DNA of 59,593 bases from Pseudomonadota bacterium. Its GTDB lineage: Bacteria > Bdellovibrionota_B > Oligoflexia > Oligoflexales > CAIYRB01. Location of the stretch: positions 1 through 59,593 of the forward strand of contig JAPLFY010000044.1 in assembly GCA_026390435.1 (NCBI GenBank), read 5' to 3'. Of this stretch, positions 42,120 to 50,707 are shown piece after piece (positions within the stretch are counted from its first letter, which is position 1; each line of letters opens with the position of its first letter). A model generated the notes under the pieces. That model saw only the letters and a program-made list of their open reading frames with translations, was not told where the DNA came from and searched no databases. The position numbers and the translations under genes were made by a program.

Positions 42120-43688
42120 ATGATTAGCGACGTCAGTGCGAGCTTGCCTTGGATCCGCGGTCGGATTTTGATAGACGGTGAAATCATCTCTAAAGGCTAC
42201 GCTATGCGTGAGGTTTATAGCCAGTGTAGCGAGGATGGTCAGCAGGTCTTAATCGGTGAGACTCCAAATGTGGATGCTAACACTTTTATGCTGGCTGTTG
42301 ATTCAGCATCGAAGGCATGGAACCGCGGCCAAGGCAACTGGGCCTTGGCACGCATGGAAGAGCGACTTAATGCATTAAGTGTTTTGAGAGGAAAAATGTG
42401 CGCGGCACGAGAGATGGTATGTCGCTCTCTGATGTGGGAGATTGGTAAGACCTGGACTGATGCTCAAGGCGAGTTTGATCGCACGATCCAATATATTGAT
42501 GACACTGTTGAGGAGGTGAAAAGGCTCGATCGTGACTCAAGCCGCTTTCAATTTGTCGGCGGACTGATGGCGCAAATTCGTCGGGCTCCGCTTGGCGTGA
42601 CCTTATGTATGGGTCCGTTCAATTATCCACTGAACGAGGTCTTCACAACTCTCATCCCAGCTTTGGTCATGGGTAACACCGCAGTGGTTAAGATTCCACG
42701 CTACGGTCAGTTGCTATGGGATTATTTACTGGAGGGCTTTCAGGATGCGTTCCCTCCAGGCGTTGTAAACATCATTAATGGTGCCGGCCGCAATACCGTG
42801 GGTCCAGCGATCCGCAGCGGCAAGATCGATGTGCTCGCCTTTATCGGATCAAGCTCGGTAGCAAACAAAATAAAATCATCTCATCCCAATCCGCATCGAC
42901 TACGCAGTATACTCGGATTAGATGCAAAAAATCCCGCGATACTGCTACCAGACGCCAACATCGACTTAGCTGCTGCCGAATGCGTCCGCGGCGCTCTCTC
43001 GTTTAATGGTCAGCGCTGCACTGCACTGAAGATGATTTTTGTACACCGTTCCATAGCAAAGACATTCAACGAAGCTTTAGTTCGCAAGGTGGAAAGTTTG
43101 AAGTGTGGCATGCCTTGGGAGCCAAACGTGCAGCTAACACCTCTGCCCGATACAGCTAAGCCAGCCTATTTGACAGATCTGATTAAAGATGCCATCAGCC
43201 TCGGTGCCGTGCTAGCAAATCCCGAACATGGTGGCAAAGTTGAGGGCACGCTCTTTCACCCCGCTGTTCTGACTGATGTTCCATTGACAGCAAAAATTGC
43301 GATAGAAGAGCAATTTGGACCGGTGATTCCCGTTCACACTTACGATGATCTGAGTGAAGTTGAGCAGTACATCGTGGAGTCACAGTACGGTGCTCAGGTA
43401 AGTATCTTTGGCCACGATCCAGAAGTCGTGGGACCATTAGTTGATCGCCTGGTGAACCAGGTGTGTCGCATTAATTTAAATACGCAGTGCCAACGGGGGC
43501 CAGATGTTTTTCCGTTCACGGGAAGAAAGAGCTCAGCAGAGGGTACATTAAGCGTTCATGACGCTTTACGCTCTTTTAGCATTAGGTCTATGGTTGCGAC
43601 CAAACAAGATAGTGTGGGTAAGACTGTGGTACGGGGCATCTTGGACAAAGATTCGTCGCGATTTCTGACGACGAACTTCCTGCTCTGA
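42120..43688 (+). CDS. NADP-dependent glyceraldehyde-3-phosphate dehydrogenase-like aldehyde dehydrogenase (GapN-like)
   Basis: A 522-residue ALDH-fold protein. The cofactor and oxyanion Asn is N168 in GPFNYP, the catalytic Cys is C300 in FNGQRCTALK, and the ending GPDVFPFTGRKSSAEGTLSV resembles GapN-type enzymes, which oxidise glyceraldehyde-3-phosphate to 3-phosphoglycerate without phosphate. The general-base Glu, normally in the ELGGK region, falls at D268 in LGLDAKNP. That change would weaken deacylation unless compensated. CGGAGCCATC precedes the ATG. Being flanked by two flavin oxidases, it might instead oxidise an aldehyde they produce. Confidence 0.8.
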   Translation: MISDVSASLPWIRGRILIDGEIISKGYAMREVYSQCSEDGQQVLIGETPNVDANTFMLAVDSASKAWNRGQGNWALARMEERLNALSVLRGKMCAAREMVCRSLMWEIGKTWTDAQGEFDRTIQYIDDTVEEVKRLDRDSSRFQFVGGLMAQIRRAPLGVTLCMGPFNYPLNEVFTTLIPALVMGNTAVVKIPRYGQLLWDYLLEGFQDAFPPGVVNIINGAGRNTVGPAIRSGKIDVLAFIGSSSVANKIKSSHPNPHRLRSILGLDAKNPAILLPDANIDLAAAECVRGALSFNGQRCTALKMIFVHRSIAKTFNEALVRKVESLKCGMPWEPNVQLTPLPDTAKPAYLTDLIKDAISLGAVLANPEHGGKVEGTLFHPAVLTDVPLTAKIAIEEQFGPVIPVHTYDDLSEVEQYIVESQYGAQVSIFGHDPEVVGPLVDRLVNQVCRINLNTQCQRGPDVFPFTGRKSSAEGTLSVHDALRSFSIRSMVATKQDSVGKTVVRGILDKDSSRFLTTNFLL

Positions 43689-43750
43689 ATAATTCTCAGG
43701 CTAAGTTAAAATTTAGTACCAAACTGCGGCACCAGGCCTCAGGAGCAACA

Positions 43751-45424
43751 ATGGCACGGACCACCCTAGCCAGACGGACTACCCGCCTACTTCGCTTGGC
43801 AATTGCGAAAGAGCAGGGCCGCCTTTCCTGGGAGCAGATCAACCAGATCCTAGACCCACAGTGGCGTCAAGTCGCGCGCTTAAGCAGCTATTCTCCTTCG
43901 TATAGTCGCCGCGGCTTTCTCCGCGGAACTGGTTATGGACTAGTCGGCGCGTCCGCCCTGTTGAGTGGTTGCAGAACCACGGGGCGTGACAGCAGCCAAC
44001 TAGCGAGCAGCGGTTCGGCAAGTCTTGGCCGAATTGTCATAGTCGGCGGCGGTACTGCCGGCTTAACTGCCGCTTATAGACTGCTTCAAGCAAATATCAA
44101 AACTTGCATATATGAAGGCAGCGACCGCCTCGGTGGCAGGATGTACACCCAAGAAAAATTTAATTCTGACGGCATGTTTTGCGAGCGTGGCGGCGAACTT
44201 GTGGACTCGGTCCATGCCGATTTGATCGCACTTTGCGAGGAACTAGATTTAGAGATTCAGGATTTGAATGAAAATCAAGGACTCGTTAAAGACATCTTCC
44301 TGTTTGGAGGAAAGGTCCGAGACGAAAAAGAAATTATTGCTGCCTTTGAGCCTCTAGCTCAGAGAATTGTGCGCGATACTGAAGTGCTGAAACTAAGTGA
44401 CTCTGTAGCCGTACCAACGTACCGAAGTCGACTTAGCCGGAACCCAAACGTCATCCGCTTAGATCACACTACCCTAGCTCAATATTTCGCCTCACTAGAG
44501 GTCGACCAATGGTTGAAAGATCTTTTGTCAGTAACATATCTCGGTATGTTCGGACGCGACTGCGATCAGCAATCGGCCCTCAATTTCTTAACTCTGTTCA
44601 ATCCAAGCTCAGACGAAGGCCTACAAATTTACGGCGAAAGTGATGAGTCTAAGCGAATCAAAGGCGGCAGTGAGCGACTCCCAAGAGCTCTTACTAAAGC
44701 GATCAAAGATGCAACACCCATCTATACTCAACATCGACTGGTGGCTGTAAGAGATAAAGGCAGCCATTTTAACCTAGTTTTTGACCAGAATGGCCGCACT
44801 GTGGAAGTGAAGGCAGACCGCGTGATCATGGCCCTGCCGTTTAGCACTCTGCGTCTCGTCGACTTAAAAGGCCTCGCTTTATCACCTGCCAAGCAGGCTG
44901 CCATCAACGAGTGGGGCTACGGCACTAGTGCTAAGTTTATGCTGGGATTTAAATCTCGCCCCTGGCGCACAGGCCTCCGCAAGTCATCAGGAAGTGTTTA
45001 CACGGATTACGCCAGCCAATGTTTTTGGGAGACGAGCGGCTTACAACCTGGTCCATCCGGAATTATCACGACCTACCCAAGCGGTAGACGTGGACTAGTC
45101 GTTTCAGCAGGCCTGCAGCAAGAAGCTCTCGCCGATCTCGATGCCATATTCACCGGGACACGGCAGGAATTTGACGGAAGTAAGCTCCTGCAACACTGGG
45201 CATCGCATCCATATACCCTTGGCTCTCATACCTGCTTGCTGCCTGGGCAATACACCACAATCAACGGCGCAGCTGGCGAAGCGGAATTATCCGGTCGCAT
45301 GCTGTTTGCCGGCGAACATTGTAGCAGCGAATACTCGGGCTACATGAACGGGGCGGTAGAAAGCGGTAATAAAGTGGCCAAAACAATCATCAGCGACAGC
45401 CAAGCAGCTACCGCTAGAGGCTAG
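43751..45424 (+). CDS. Tat-exported FAD-dependent amine oxidase lipoprotein
   Basis: A 557-residue flavin amine oxidase. A long cytosolic-type N-region (1-50) leads to a twin-arginine signal SRRGFLRG (R53, R54), a hydrophobic stretch and lipobox LLSGC (Cys74). Export of folded, FAD-loaded enzyme by Tat followed by lipidation is expected. The FAD motif RIVIVGGGTAGLTAAY starts near 95, GGRMYT follows, and the C-terminal FAD clamp is LFAGEHCSSEYSGYMNGAVESG, typical of monoamine and polyamine oxidases. It would produce H2O2 and an aldehyde outside the membrane. AGGAGCAACA before the ATG supports the start. Confidence 0.9.
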   Translation: MARTTLARRTTRLLRLAIAKEQGRLSWEQINQILDPQWRQVARLSSYSPSYSRRGFLRGTGYGLVGASALLSGCRTTGRDSSQLASSGSASLGRIVIVGGGTAGLTAAYRLLQANIKTCIYEGSDRLGGRMYTQEKFNSDGMFCERGGELVDSVHADLIALCEELDLEIQDLNENQGLVKDIFLFGGKVRDEKEIIAAFEPLAQRIVRDTEVLKLSDSVAVPTYRSRLSRNPNVIRLDHTTLAQYFASLEVDQWLKDLLSVTYLGMFGRDCDQQSALNFLTLFNPSSDEGLQIYGESDESKRIKGGSERLPRALTKAIKDATPIYTQHRLVAVRDKGSHFNLVFDQNGRTVEVKADRVIMALPFSTLRLVDLKGLALSPAKQAAINEWGYGTSAKFMLGFKSRPWRTGLRKSSGSVYTDYASQCFWETSGLQPGPSGIITTYPSGRRGLVVSAGLQQEALADLDAIFTGTRQEFDGSKLLQHWASHPYTLGSHTCLLPGQYTTINGAAGEAELSGRMLFAGEHCSSEYSGYMNGAVESGNKVAKTIISDSQAATARG

Positions 45425-45431
45425 CCCATTA

Positions 45432-46766
45432 TCACTTGCCTAAAGTCTCGAGAAACTTGGTATGAACCGCACCCTTTTGGAACTGTTCGTTAGCCAGTAA
45501 GCGTTCGTGGAAGGCGATATTCGTTCGTATACCGTCCACCTTCATCTCAGCTAGGGCACGGCGCATCCGCTGCATACACTCCTCGCGGTCGCGCCCCGTA
45601 GTGATCAGCTTAGCAATCATCGAGTCGTACTGGCTAGGCACCGTATAGCCTGCATAAACCATGCTATCTATGCGAACGCCGGGTCCACCTGGTTCATGGT
45701 AGGCAGTGATCTTACCGGGCCAAGGAGCAAAGGTCGTCGGGTCCTCGGCATTGATCCGACACTCCATGGAGTGACCTGTGATCTTGACCTGATCAGGAGT
45801 GAACGATAAGCGCTCGCCCTGAGCAATTCTGATCTGTTCCTTGACCAAGTCAATGCCGGTCACTTGTTCTGTGACCGTGTGCTCAACCTGCACCCTAGTA
45901 TTCACTTCCATGAAGTAAAACTGGCCATCTTCATCGAGGAGAAATTCAGCGGTGCCAAGCGACACATAACCGACAGCTTTAGCTAAGCGGAGGGCCGCAT
46001 CGCCAATGCGCTGCCTCAGCTCAGGCGTCATGACTGGGCTTGGGGCTTCCTCTACCAGTTTTTGGTGGCGCCTTTGAATCGAGCAGTCGCGCTCACCAAG
46101 GTGAGCATAATTCCCGTGTTTATCCGCGACTAATTGGATCTCAATATGGCGCGGACGCGCACAGTAGCGCTCGATAAAGCAGTCTGGGTTACCAAAGCCA
46201 GCCTGGGCCTCGACCTGCGCCAATTGAAATTGGCGCGACAAGTCTTCGTCCCGCGTCACCACCTTCATTCCGCGACCACCACCGCCCGCCGCGGCCTTGA
46301 TGATCAGCGGATAGCCAATTTGCTTGGCGATAGCGAACGCCTCTTCGTCGGTACGCACTACCCCGCTGCTGCCCGGCAGCATCGGGACGTTTGCACGCGC
46401 CGCCAAGGCACGGGCCTCGACTTTGTTACCGAGCGCAAAGATGTGCTCCGGATCGGGACCGATAAAGTTGATTTTGTACTCGCGGCAAATGCGAGCAAAT
46501 TCCGCATTTTCCGACAAAAAGCCGTAGCCGGGGTGGACCGCATCGGCCCCCGAGACTTCGACAGCACTCATGACCGATGGAATTCTGAGATAGCTTTGCA
46601 CGCTAGGACCAGGCCCGATGCAGATGCTTTCATCTGCCAGCTTAGCATGCAGTGAATCGCGGTCCACTGTCGAGTGGATCGCGACTGTCTTGAGCCCCAT
46701 CTCGCGGCAGGCCCTGATGATACGCACGGCTATCTCGCCACGGTTGGCAATGAGTACTTTTTTCAT
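45432..46766 (-). CDS. accC: Acetyl-CoA carboxylase biotin carboxylase subunit
   Basis: A 444-residue ATP-grasp enzyme, standard length for AccC. Visible hallmarks: MKKVLIANRGEIAVRIIRAC, HPGYGFLSEN, the glycine-rich ATP lid AAAGGGGRGMKVV, ERDCSIQRRHQKLVEEAPSP, and FMEVNTRVQVEHTVTE with catalytic residues. It carboxylates biotin on AccB using ATP and bicarbonate, the first step of fatty-acid synthesis. It starts eight bases after accB. Seven bases separate its stop from the convergent amine-oxidase stop. Confidence 0.98.
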   Translation of the reverse strand: MKKVLIANRGEIAVRIIRACREMGLKTVAIHSTVDRDSLHAKLADESICIGPGPSVQSYLRIPSVMSAVEVSGADAVHPGYGFLSENAEFARICREYKINFIGPDPEHIFALGNKVEARALAARANVPMLPGSSGVVRTDEEAFAIAKQIGYPLIIKAAAGGGGRGMKVVTRDEDLSRQFQLAQVEAQAGFGNPDCFIERYCARPRHIEIQLVADKHGNYAHLGERDCSIQRRHQKLVEEAPSPVMTPELRQRIGDAALRLAKAVGYVSLGTAEFLLDEDGQFYFMEVNTRVQVEHTVTEQVTGIDLVKEQIRIAQGERLSFTPDQVKITGHSMECRINAEDPTTFAPWPGKITAYHEPGGPGVRIDSMVYAGYTVPSQYDSMIAKLITTGRDREECMQRMRRALAEMKVDGIRTNIAFHERLLANEQFQKGAVHTKFLETLGK

Positions 46767-46774
46767 CTTTAGCG

Positions 46775-47245
46775 TTATTCCAACACGAATAGCGGTTGAT
46801 CGAACTCTACAGGCTGCTCATTATCGACCAAGATTTCCTTGATCACACCGTCAAATTCCGCCTCAATTTCGTTCATCAACTTCATCGCTTCGATGATGCA
46901 GAGGGTGTCACCCTTTTTCACCCGCTTGCCGATCTCGACAAAACTGTCGGAGCCCGGTGAGGGTGAGCGGTAGAAAGTGCCCACGAAAGGCGACTTGAGG
47001 ACGCGACCGCTATACGCGGGTGCTGCAGGTTTACCACCTACTGTGGCCGCAGCGGGTGCACCCTGCACAGCCGCGCCAGCAGCTTGCTGCATATAGGCCG
47101 CAGGGGACATTACAGCCATGCCTGCTGGTACACCTGGAGCCGTTGCGGTCACGCTGATGCGTAACGTCTCGTCTTCGACTTCAAGCTGATGAATACCGTG
47201 GCGACGCACTAACTCAATCACTTTTTCTAGTGTTTCAAGCTTCAT
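46775..47245 (-). CDS. accB: Acetyl-CoA carboxylase biotin carboxyl carrier protein
   Basis: A 156-residue protein with the AccB plan: an N-terminal helix ([20 protein letters not shown]), an Ala/Pro-rich flexible linker (35-78), and a C-terminal biotinyl domain with [14 protein letters not shown], where K122 is biotinylated, presumably by the BirA half of the fusion at 24875-26539. The typical thumb segment [15 protein letters not shown] is present. It lies three bases after efp and eight before accC, a conserved gene order in many bacteria. Confidence 0.97.
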   Translation of the reverse strand: MKLETLEKVIELVRRHGIHQLEVEDETLRISVTATAPGVPAGMAVMSPAAYMQQAAGAAVQGAPAAATVGGKPAAPAYSGRVLKSPFVGTFYRSPSPGSDSFVEIGKRVKKGDTLCIIEAMKLMNEIEAEFDGVIKEILVDNEQPVEFDQPLFVLE

Positions 47246-47248
47246 AAG

Positions 47249-47809
47249 TTATTTCACCTTTTCAACGTATTCACCGGTACGCGTATCGATTTTTAGCATG
47301 TTACCTTCGGCGATGTGGAAGGGAACCGTCACGACTAGGCCAGTTTCCATGACGGCTGGTTTGCCGCCGCCGCCAGAGGTGTCGCCCTTGATGTTGGGCT
47401 GAGTTTCCCGCACGCTCATTTCCACAAAGTTAGGCAAGGCCACAGTTACCGGCTTACCTTTGTAGTAGGTCACGTTAACAACACTGTTTTCGATGATGTA
47501 GTCTTTAGCGTCGCCAATCTCATCATTCGTCAACTGAACTTGGTCGTAGCTCTGCTGATCCATGAAGGTGAAGTTTTCACCATCGTTGTAGAGATATTGC
47601 ATGGCCTTAGTTTCGACATCAGGGATACCGACCTTATCACCCGACTTAAAGGTCGCTTCGATCACCCTTCCCGTCTCTAAATTCTTTAACTTCGTCCGCG
47701 TGAAAGCCGCGCCTTTACCTGGGTTGACGTGCTGAAAGTCGACGATCGTCCACGCCTGGTCCTTGAAATCAATCTGCACGCCTTTTTTGAAATCGGTGGT
47801 AGAGTACAT
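47249..47809 (-). CDS. efp: Translation elongation factor P
   Basis: A 186-residue product with the three OB-like domains of EF-P. The modifiable lysine at the tip of domain I is K32 in NPGKGAAFTRTKLK, matching the E. coli PGKGQAF loop. EF-P relieves ribosome stalling at polyproline runs, some of which occur in neighbouring proteins such as the lipoprotein at 11294-12451 and the RomR-like receiver protein. No modifying enzyme (EpmA, EarP) is in the window. It is first in the efp-accB-accC transcript. Confidence 0.97.
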   Translation of the reverse strand: MYSTTDFKKGVQIDFKDQAWTIVDFQHVNPGKGAAFTRTKLKNLETGRVIEATFKSGDKVGIPDVETKAMQYLYNDGENFTFMDQQSYDQVQLTNDEIGDAKDYIIENSVVNVTYYKGKPVTVALPNFVEMSVRETQPNIKGDTSGGGGKPAVMETGLVVTVPFHIAEGNMLKIDTRTGEYVEKVK

Positions 47810-47901
47810 GCGCTAGCCTCATTAACAGTCTGATAACATTAGGTGTACCGGGGAATTTTCCCGTAAATTATCCCCCAGACTAGCTGCTTAGCGCGGGAAA
47901 T

Positions 47902-48753
47902 TCAACTATCGTCACCGCTGGCTTTGAGTACGGGGCGCAGGCGCCCCCTCGGCGGCCACGCTGGAGACGGCCGAGAACGCTCCGAGCTCGGCTGCAAATG
48001 CGCCTCGCTGCTCGGCGGCGTCCCGATTTGCGGCGATGCTAGCAACACGTGCCGCAGCACGCGTCTCAGTGGACCACGAAAGTGTCCAAGGTCGACAAAG
48101 CGTTCGCGCTGAATGCCTTCACCGGGGCGCCTTATTGCCCCGCCCCCCGTGGCGTGGACGACATCGCCCCGCGTCAGCGTGTCTTGCATGACAGCGTTTG
48201 GGGCCGACGAACCATGCCCCAACTCGCTACGTCCCAGCGCCACGCGCGGAGGATGAACACGTTCCAGCAGCACCACGTGACCGTCATATACCAATAAATC
48301 GCCAGGGACGGCCCGCCTTGGTTCGTCGCCGACATCGACTAACTGATACCGCTCTTGCAGAGATGCCCCAGACAGGCTCAGCATCCGCGCAGTCTCGAGA
48401 TAAGGATATGGCAGACCAGCCGTGCCAAACACAAGAGAGGTAAAATGGCTGCAATCCAGACTACACTCGCGGCAAATCGCACACTCCTTGAGCCTCTGGG
48501 CTGCCGCAGGACGACGCGCGGTAAGGCACTGATTACAAGCCTCGCAGCTGGCACTGTCGCCAAGCTGATGCCCCCCGTAGACGTAAGACACTTGAGCCTC
48601 GTCGAGCAACTTACTGGCGACTTGCAACACAGTCTGACGCCTTGCAGCGACAGGATCTGCCTTTGCTGACGACGTTTCTGCAGTAGCTATGCCACTACCT
48701 AACGCTACCAACCCGATGGCTATACCTAGCAACATGGCTAGACGTGGTATCAT
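47902..48753 (-). CDS. Exported NlpC/P60-like cysteine hydrolase with Cys-rich insertion
   Basis: A 283-residue protein with a signal peptide (hydrophobic 5-21, GIATAE). The NlpC/P60 core is visible: SYVYGG (56-61), DCSHFTSLVFG with nucleophile C101, PGDLLVYDGHVVLLE with H159, and VVHATGGG with H200 as third residue. Such enzymes cut peptidoglycan stem peptides. Between YGG and the nucleophile sit two CxxCxxC clusters, C70/C73/C76 and C91/C94/C97, not normal for the family and suitable for binding zinc or an iron-sulphur cluster. A Pro/Arg/Ser-rich tail ends the protein. It is divergent from the VTT-lipase gene, with starts only about 25 bases apart. Confidence 0.8.
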   Translation of the reverse strand: MIPRLAMLLGIAIGLVALGSGIATAETSSAKADPVAARRQTVLQVASKLLDEAQVSYVYGGHQLGDSASCEACNQCLTARRPAAAQRLKECAICRECSLDCSHFTSLVFGTAGLPYPYLETARMLSLSGASLQERYQLVDVGDEPRRAVPGDLLVYDGHVVLLERVHPPRVALGRSELGHGSSAPNAVMQDTLTRGDVVHATGGGAIRRPGEGIQRERFVDLGHFRGPLRRVLRHVLLASPQIGTPPSSEAHLQPSSERSRPSPAWPPRGRLRPVLKASGDDS

Positions 48754-48777
48754 GTTAGAAAGATCTCCTAATGGGCC

Positions 48778-50262
48778 TTGGGTCGCTTATCGGCCTCGCA
48801 GCCTGTCATCTGGGGGCGCATCCTTCGCGCCAATACGGCCACCCTATTGAGCATCACTCCTCATTTTAAACAGATTCGCGCCGTGCTCGCTGTTGAATTG
48901 GCGATCTTAGCGTGCCTATTTGTTTTTGCCTTCTTCTTCTGGCATCAGTTCTGCAGTGACTCTCTAGACTCTTGTTTGGCGGGAGATCAGGGCCCGCGCG
49001 TGATCACCTTTCTTATCCTGTCGGCAATTCGTCCCTTTGTCTTCACGCCACTGGCCTTTATGGCCATACTCAGCGGCAAAGCCTTTGGTCCATGGCTAGG
49101 CACACTGCTCACCGCTGTTGGTAGTTTACTGTCTTGCCTGAGCGTCTTTGGCATCGGCAAACTACTCGGGCGGCGTTACACCAAACCGTGGCTGAGCAAC
49201 AATCTTCCCGCGACGTTTAAATTCATTCGGTCACAAGATTATAAGGCGGTTTTCGCGGCGCGATTGTTGCCCGTCATGCCGTTTGACGTCCTAAGTTTTC
49301 TGTTCGGCGCCTTCGACTTTCGCCTGCGCAGTGTCGCCATAGCCTCCTTTATTGGCGTTTTGCCCGAGGCCTACCTGTACGCCAAATTAGTGGATCCGGC
49401 AGAAACAGCGATCGGATCAACGATGACTCTGCTCGAGCTCACCTCCGTGAGCATCATCGTACCACTTCTAATTTTTGAATTCATAAGCCGTAAAAATGGC
49501 AGCGGCATGTGGCAACGACTCAAAGCGGTGCTGGCCGAAATCCGCTACGAAGCGCGCACCAATAACGACATCGTTAAGCGCCGCGTCTTTGATCCAGATC
49601 AGACACCGGTGCTGCTATTATATGGCTTCTTTTCCTCGCGCCGCACGATGACCCAGCTCGAGAGGCATTTAACATTGCGTGGCCATCAGGTGATGTCGTT
49701 CAATCTGGGCGGACTCCTCGGAACCTTCTTTACCGCGGACATAGTCGAAACGGCGAACTTCATCGATTACAAAATCAAACGGCAATTTGAACGCCACGGT
49801 TTCAAAAAAATTCAAATTGTTGCCCACTCCAAAGGTGGTCTCGTAGCCCTGTGGTGGGCTCTTAAACTGGGCGGCCACCGCTACTGCGACAAAATCATCA
49901 CTATGGGAACGCCCTATGAAGGGACATGGCTAACGTATTTGGCGCTAGTCACCCCCCTCGGCTTTCTCTGGCGCGATGTCGGCCAAATGCGCCCTGGGTC
50001 GGCCTTTCTCAGCGACCTCAAAAACGCCGAAGTACCTTCAACTCTTAAGATTTACTGCGTCCATTCCAGGCGTGATCAGATCGCCAAAGACGGCGAGGGG
50101 GTATTCCATCCGACGCCGCCTAGCCCGCAAGTGACCGCGATACCCATGCATGACATTGGTCATTTTGAGATGCTCTACCACCCCGAGATTGCTGATAAAG
50201 TCGCGGACTTACTGCGTACCAACGAAAGCCAAGCCGTGGCTGCAGCCGCAGCTTGCCAATAG
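48778..50262 (+). CDS. VTT/SNARE-associated (DedA/TVP38-type) membrane domain fused to alpha/beta-hydrolase lipase
   Basis: A 494-residue protein with a TTG start and no clear ribosome site, so the start is uncertain (later TTG/GTG codons are possible). Residues 35-240 form a VTT membrane domain: FMAILSGKAFGPWLGTLLT and ARLLPVMPFDVLSFLFGAF. Residues about 270-480 form a lipase-like alpha/beta hydrolase: VLLLYGFFSSRRTM, nucleophile S351 in VAHSKGGL, D433 and H462 (DIGHFEML). VTT proteins of the DedA/TMEM41 class move phospholipids; a cytosolic lipase on the same chain suggests coupled lipid transport and hydrolysis. Function is inferred from the two halves. Confidence 0.82.
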   Translation: MGRLSASQPVIWGRILRANTATLLSITPHFKQIRAVLAVELAILACLFVFAFFFWHQFCSDSLDSCLAGDQGPRVITFLILSAIRPFVFTPLAFMAILSGKAFGPWLGTLLTAVGSLLSCLSVFGIGKLLGRRYTKPWLSNNLPATFKFIRSQDYKAVFAARLLPVMPFDVLSFLFGAFDFRLRSVAIASFIGVLPEAYLYAKLVDPAETAIGSTMTLLELTSVSIIVPLLIFEFISRKNGSGMWQRLKAVLAEIRYEARTNNDIVKRRVFDPDQTPVLLLYGFFSSRRTMTQLERHLTLRGHQVMSFNLGGLLGTFFTADIVETANFIDYKIKRQFERHGFKKIQIVAHSKGGLVALWWALKLGGHRYCDKIITMGTPYEGTWLTYLALVTPLGFLWRDVGQMRPGSAFLSDLKNAEVPSTLKIYCVHSRRDQIAKDGEGVFHPTPPSPQVTAIPMHDIGHFEMLYHPEIADKVADLLRTNESQAVAAAAACQ

Positions 50263-50305
50263 CTGCATTCCTCTTTAGTCTCAGCCGGCCGGAGGCCGAT
50301 CGCTT

Positions 50306-50707
50306 ATGTACCAGTCAGCAAACACGAGATTAAATCAGACTCCCCGTGAGGAACGTTACCCATACGACGGGCAGGTGCGAGTCATGGTCAATTTTGATCC
50401 GTGGCGCCTCGTGGTTACTCTGCGCGGTTTGAATTTATCGAGAACTGGCCTCTGCGCCCAATTGCCCGCGGCCACTAGTAACGAGACACGCCGTGAGAAT
50501 GTCGATGCCGAAGCACTTTTGGCCGAAGGCGATCTGTACGACATTCAACTGGACCATGACACCTCTCACCTACCCGCCCCACTGGTCAGCGGCCGCCTAG
50601 TCAGGCGCGCACGGACTAATGCGGGTTGGGAGTTGGCCTTCACCTTCACAGCTAGTGACGTCGGTTTGCTCGGCCTGGTCCACGAGATCAAACGAGACTC
50701 TCCATGA
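50306..50707 (+). CDS. PilZ-domain protein
   Basis: A 133-residue single-domain protein. It has REERYPYDGQVRVMV near the start, offering the RxxxR-like arginines, then NLSRTGLCAQL, matching the D/NxSxxG motif, and beta strands ending in WELAFTF. PilZ domains bind cyclic di-GMP; the RxxxR spacing is slightly irregular, so ligand binding should be treated as likely rather than certain. GGAGGCCGATCGCTT precedes the ATG. Its stop overlaps the panP start as ATGA, coupling translation. Confidence 0.8.
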   Translation: MYQSANTRLNQTPREERYPYDGQVRVMVNFDPWRLVVTLRGLNLSRTGLCAQLPAATSNETRRENVDAEALLAEGDLYDIQLDHDTSHLPAPLVSGRLVRRARTNAGWELAFTFTASDVGLLGLVHEIKRDSP

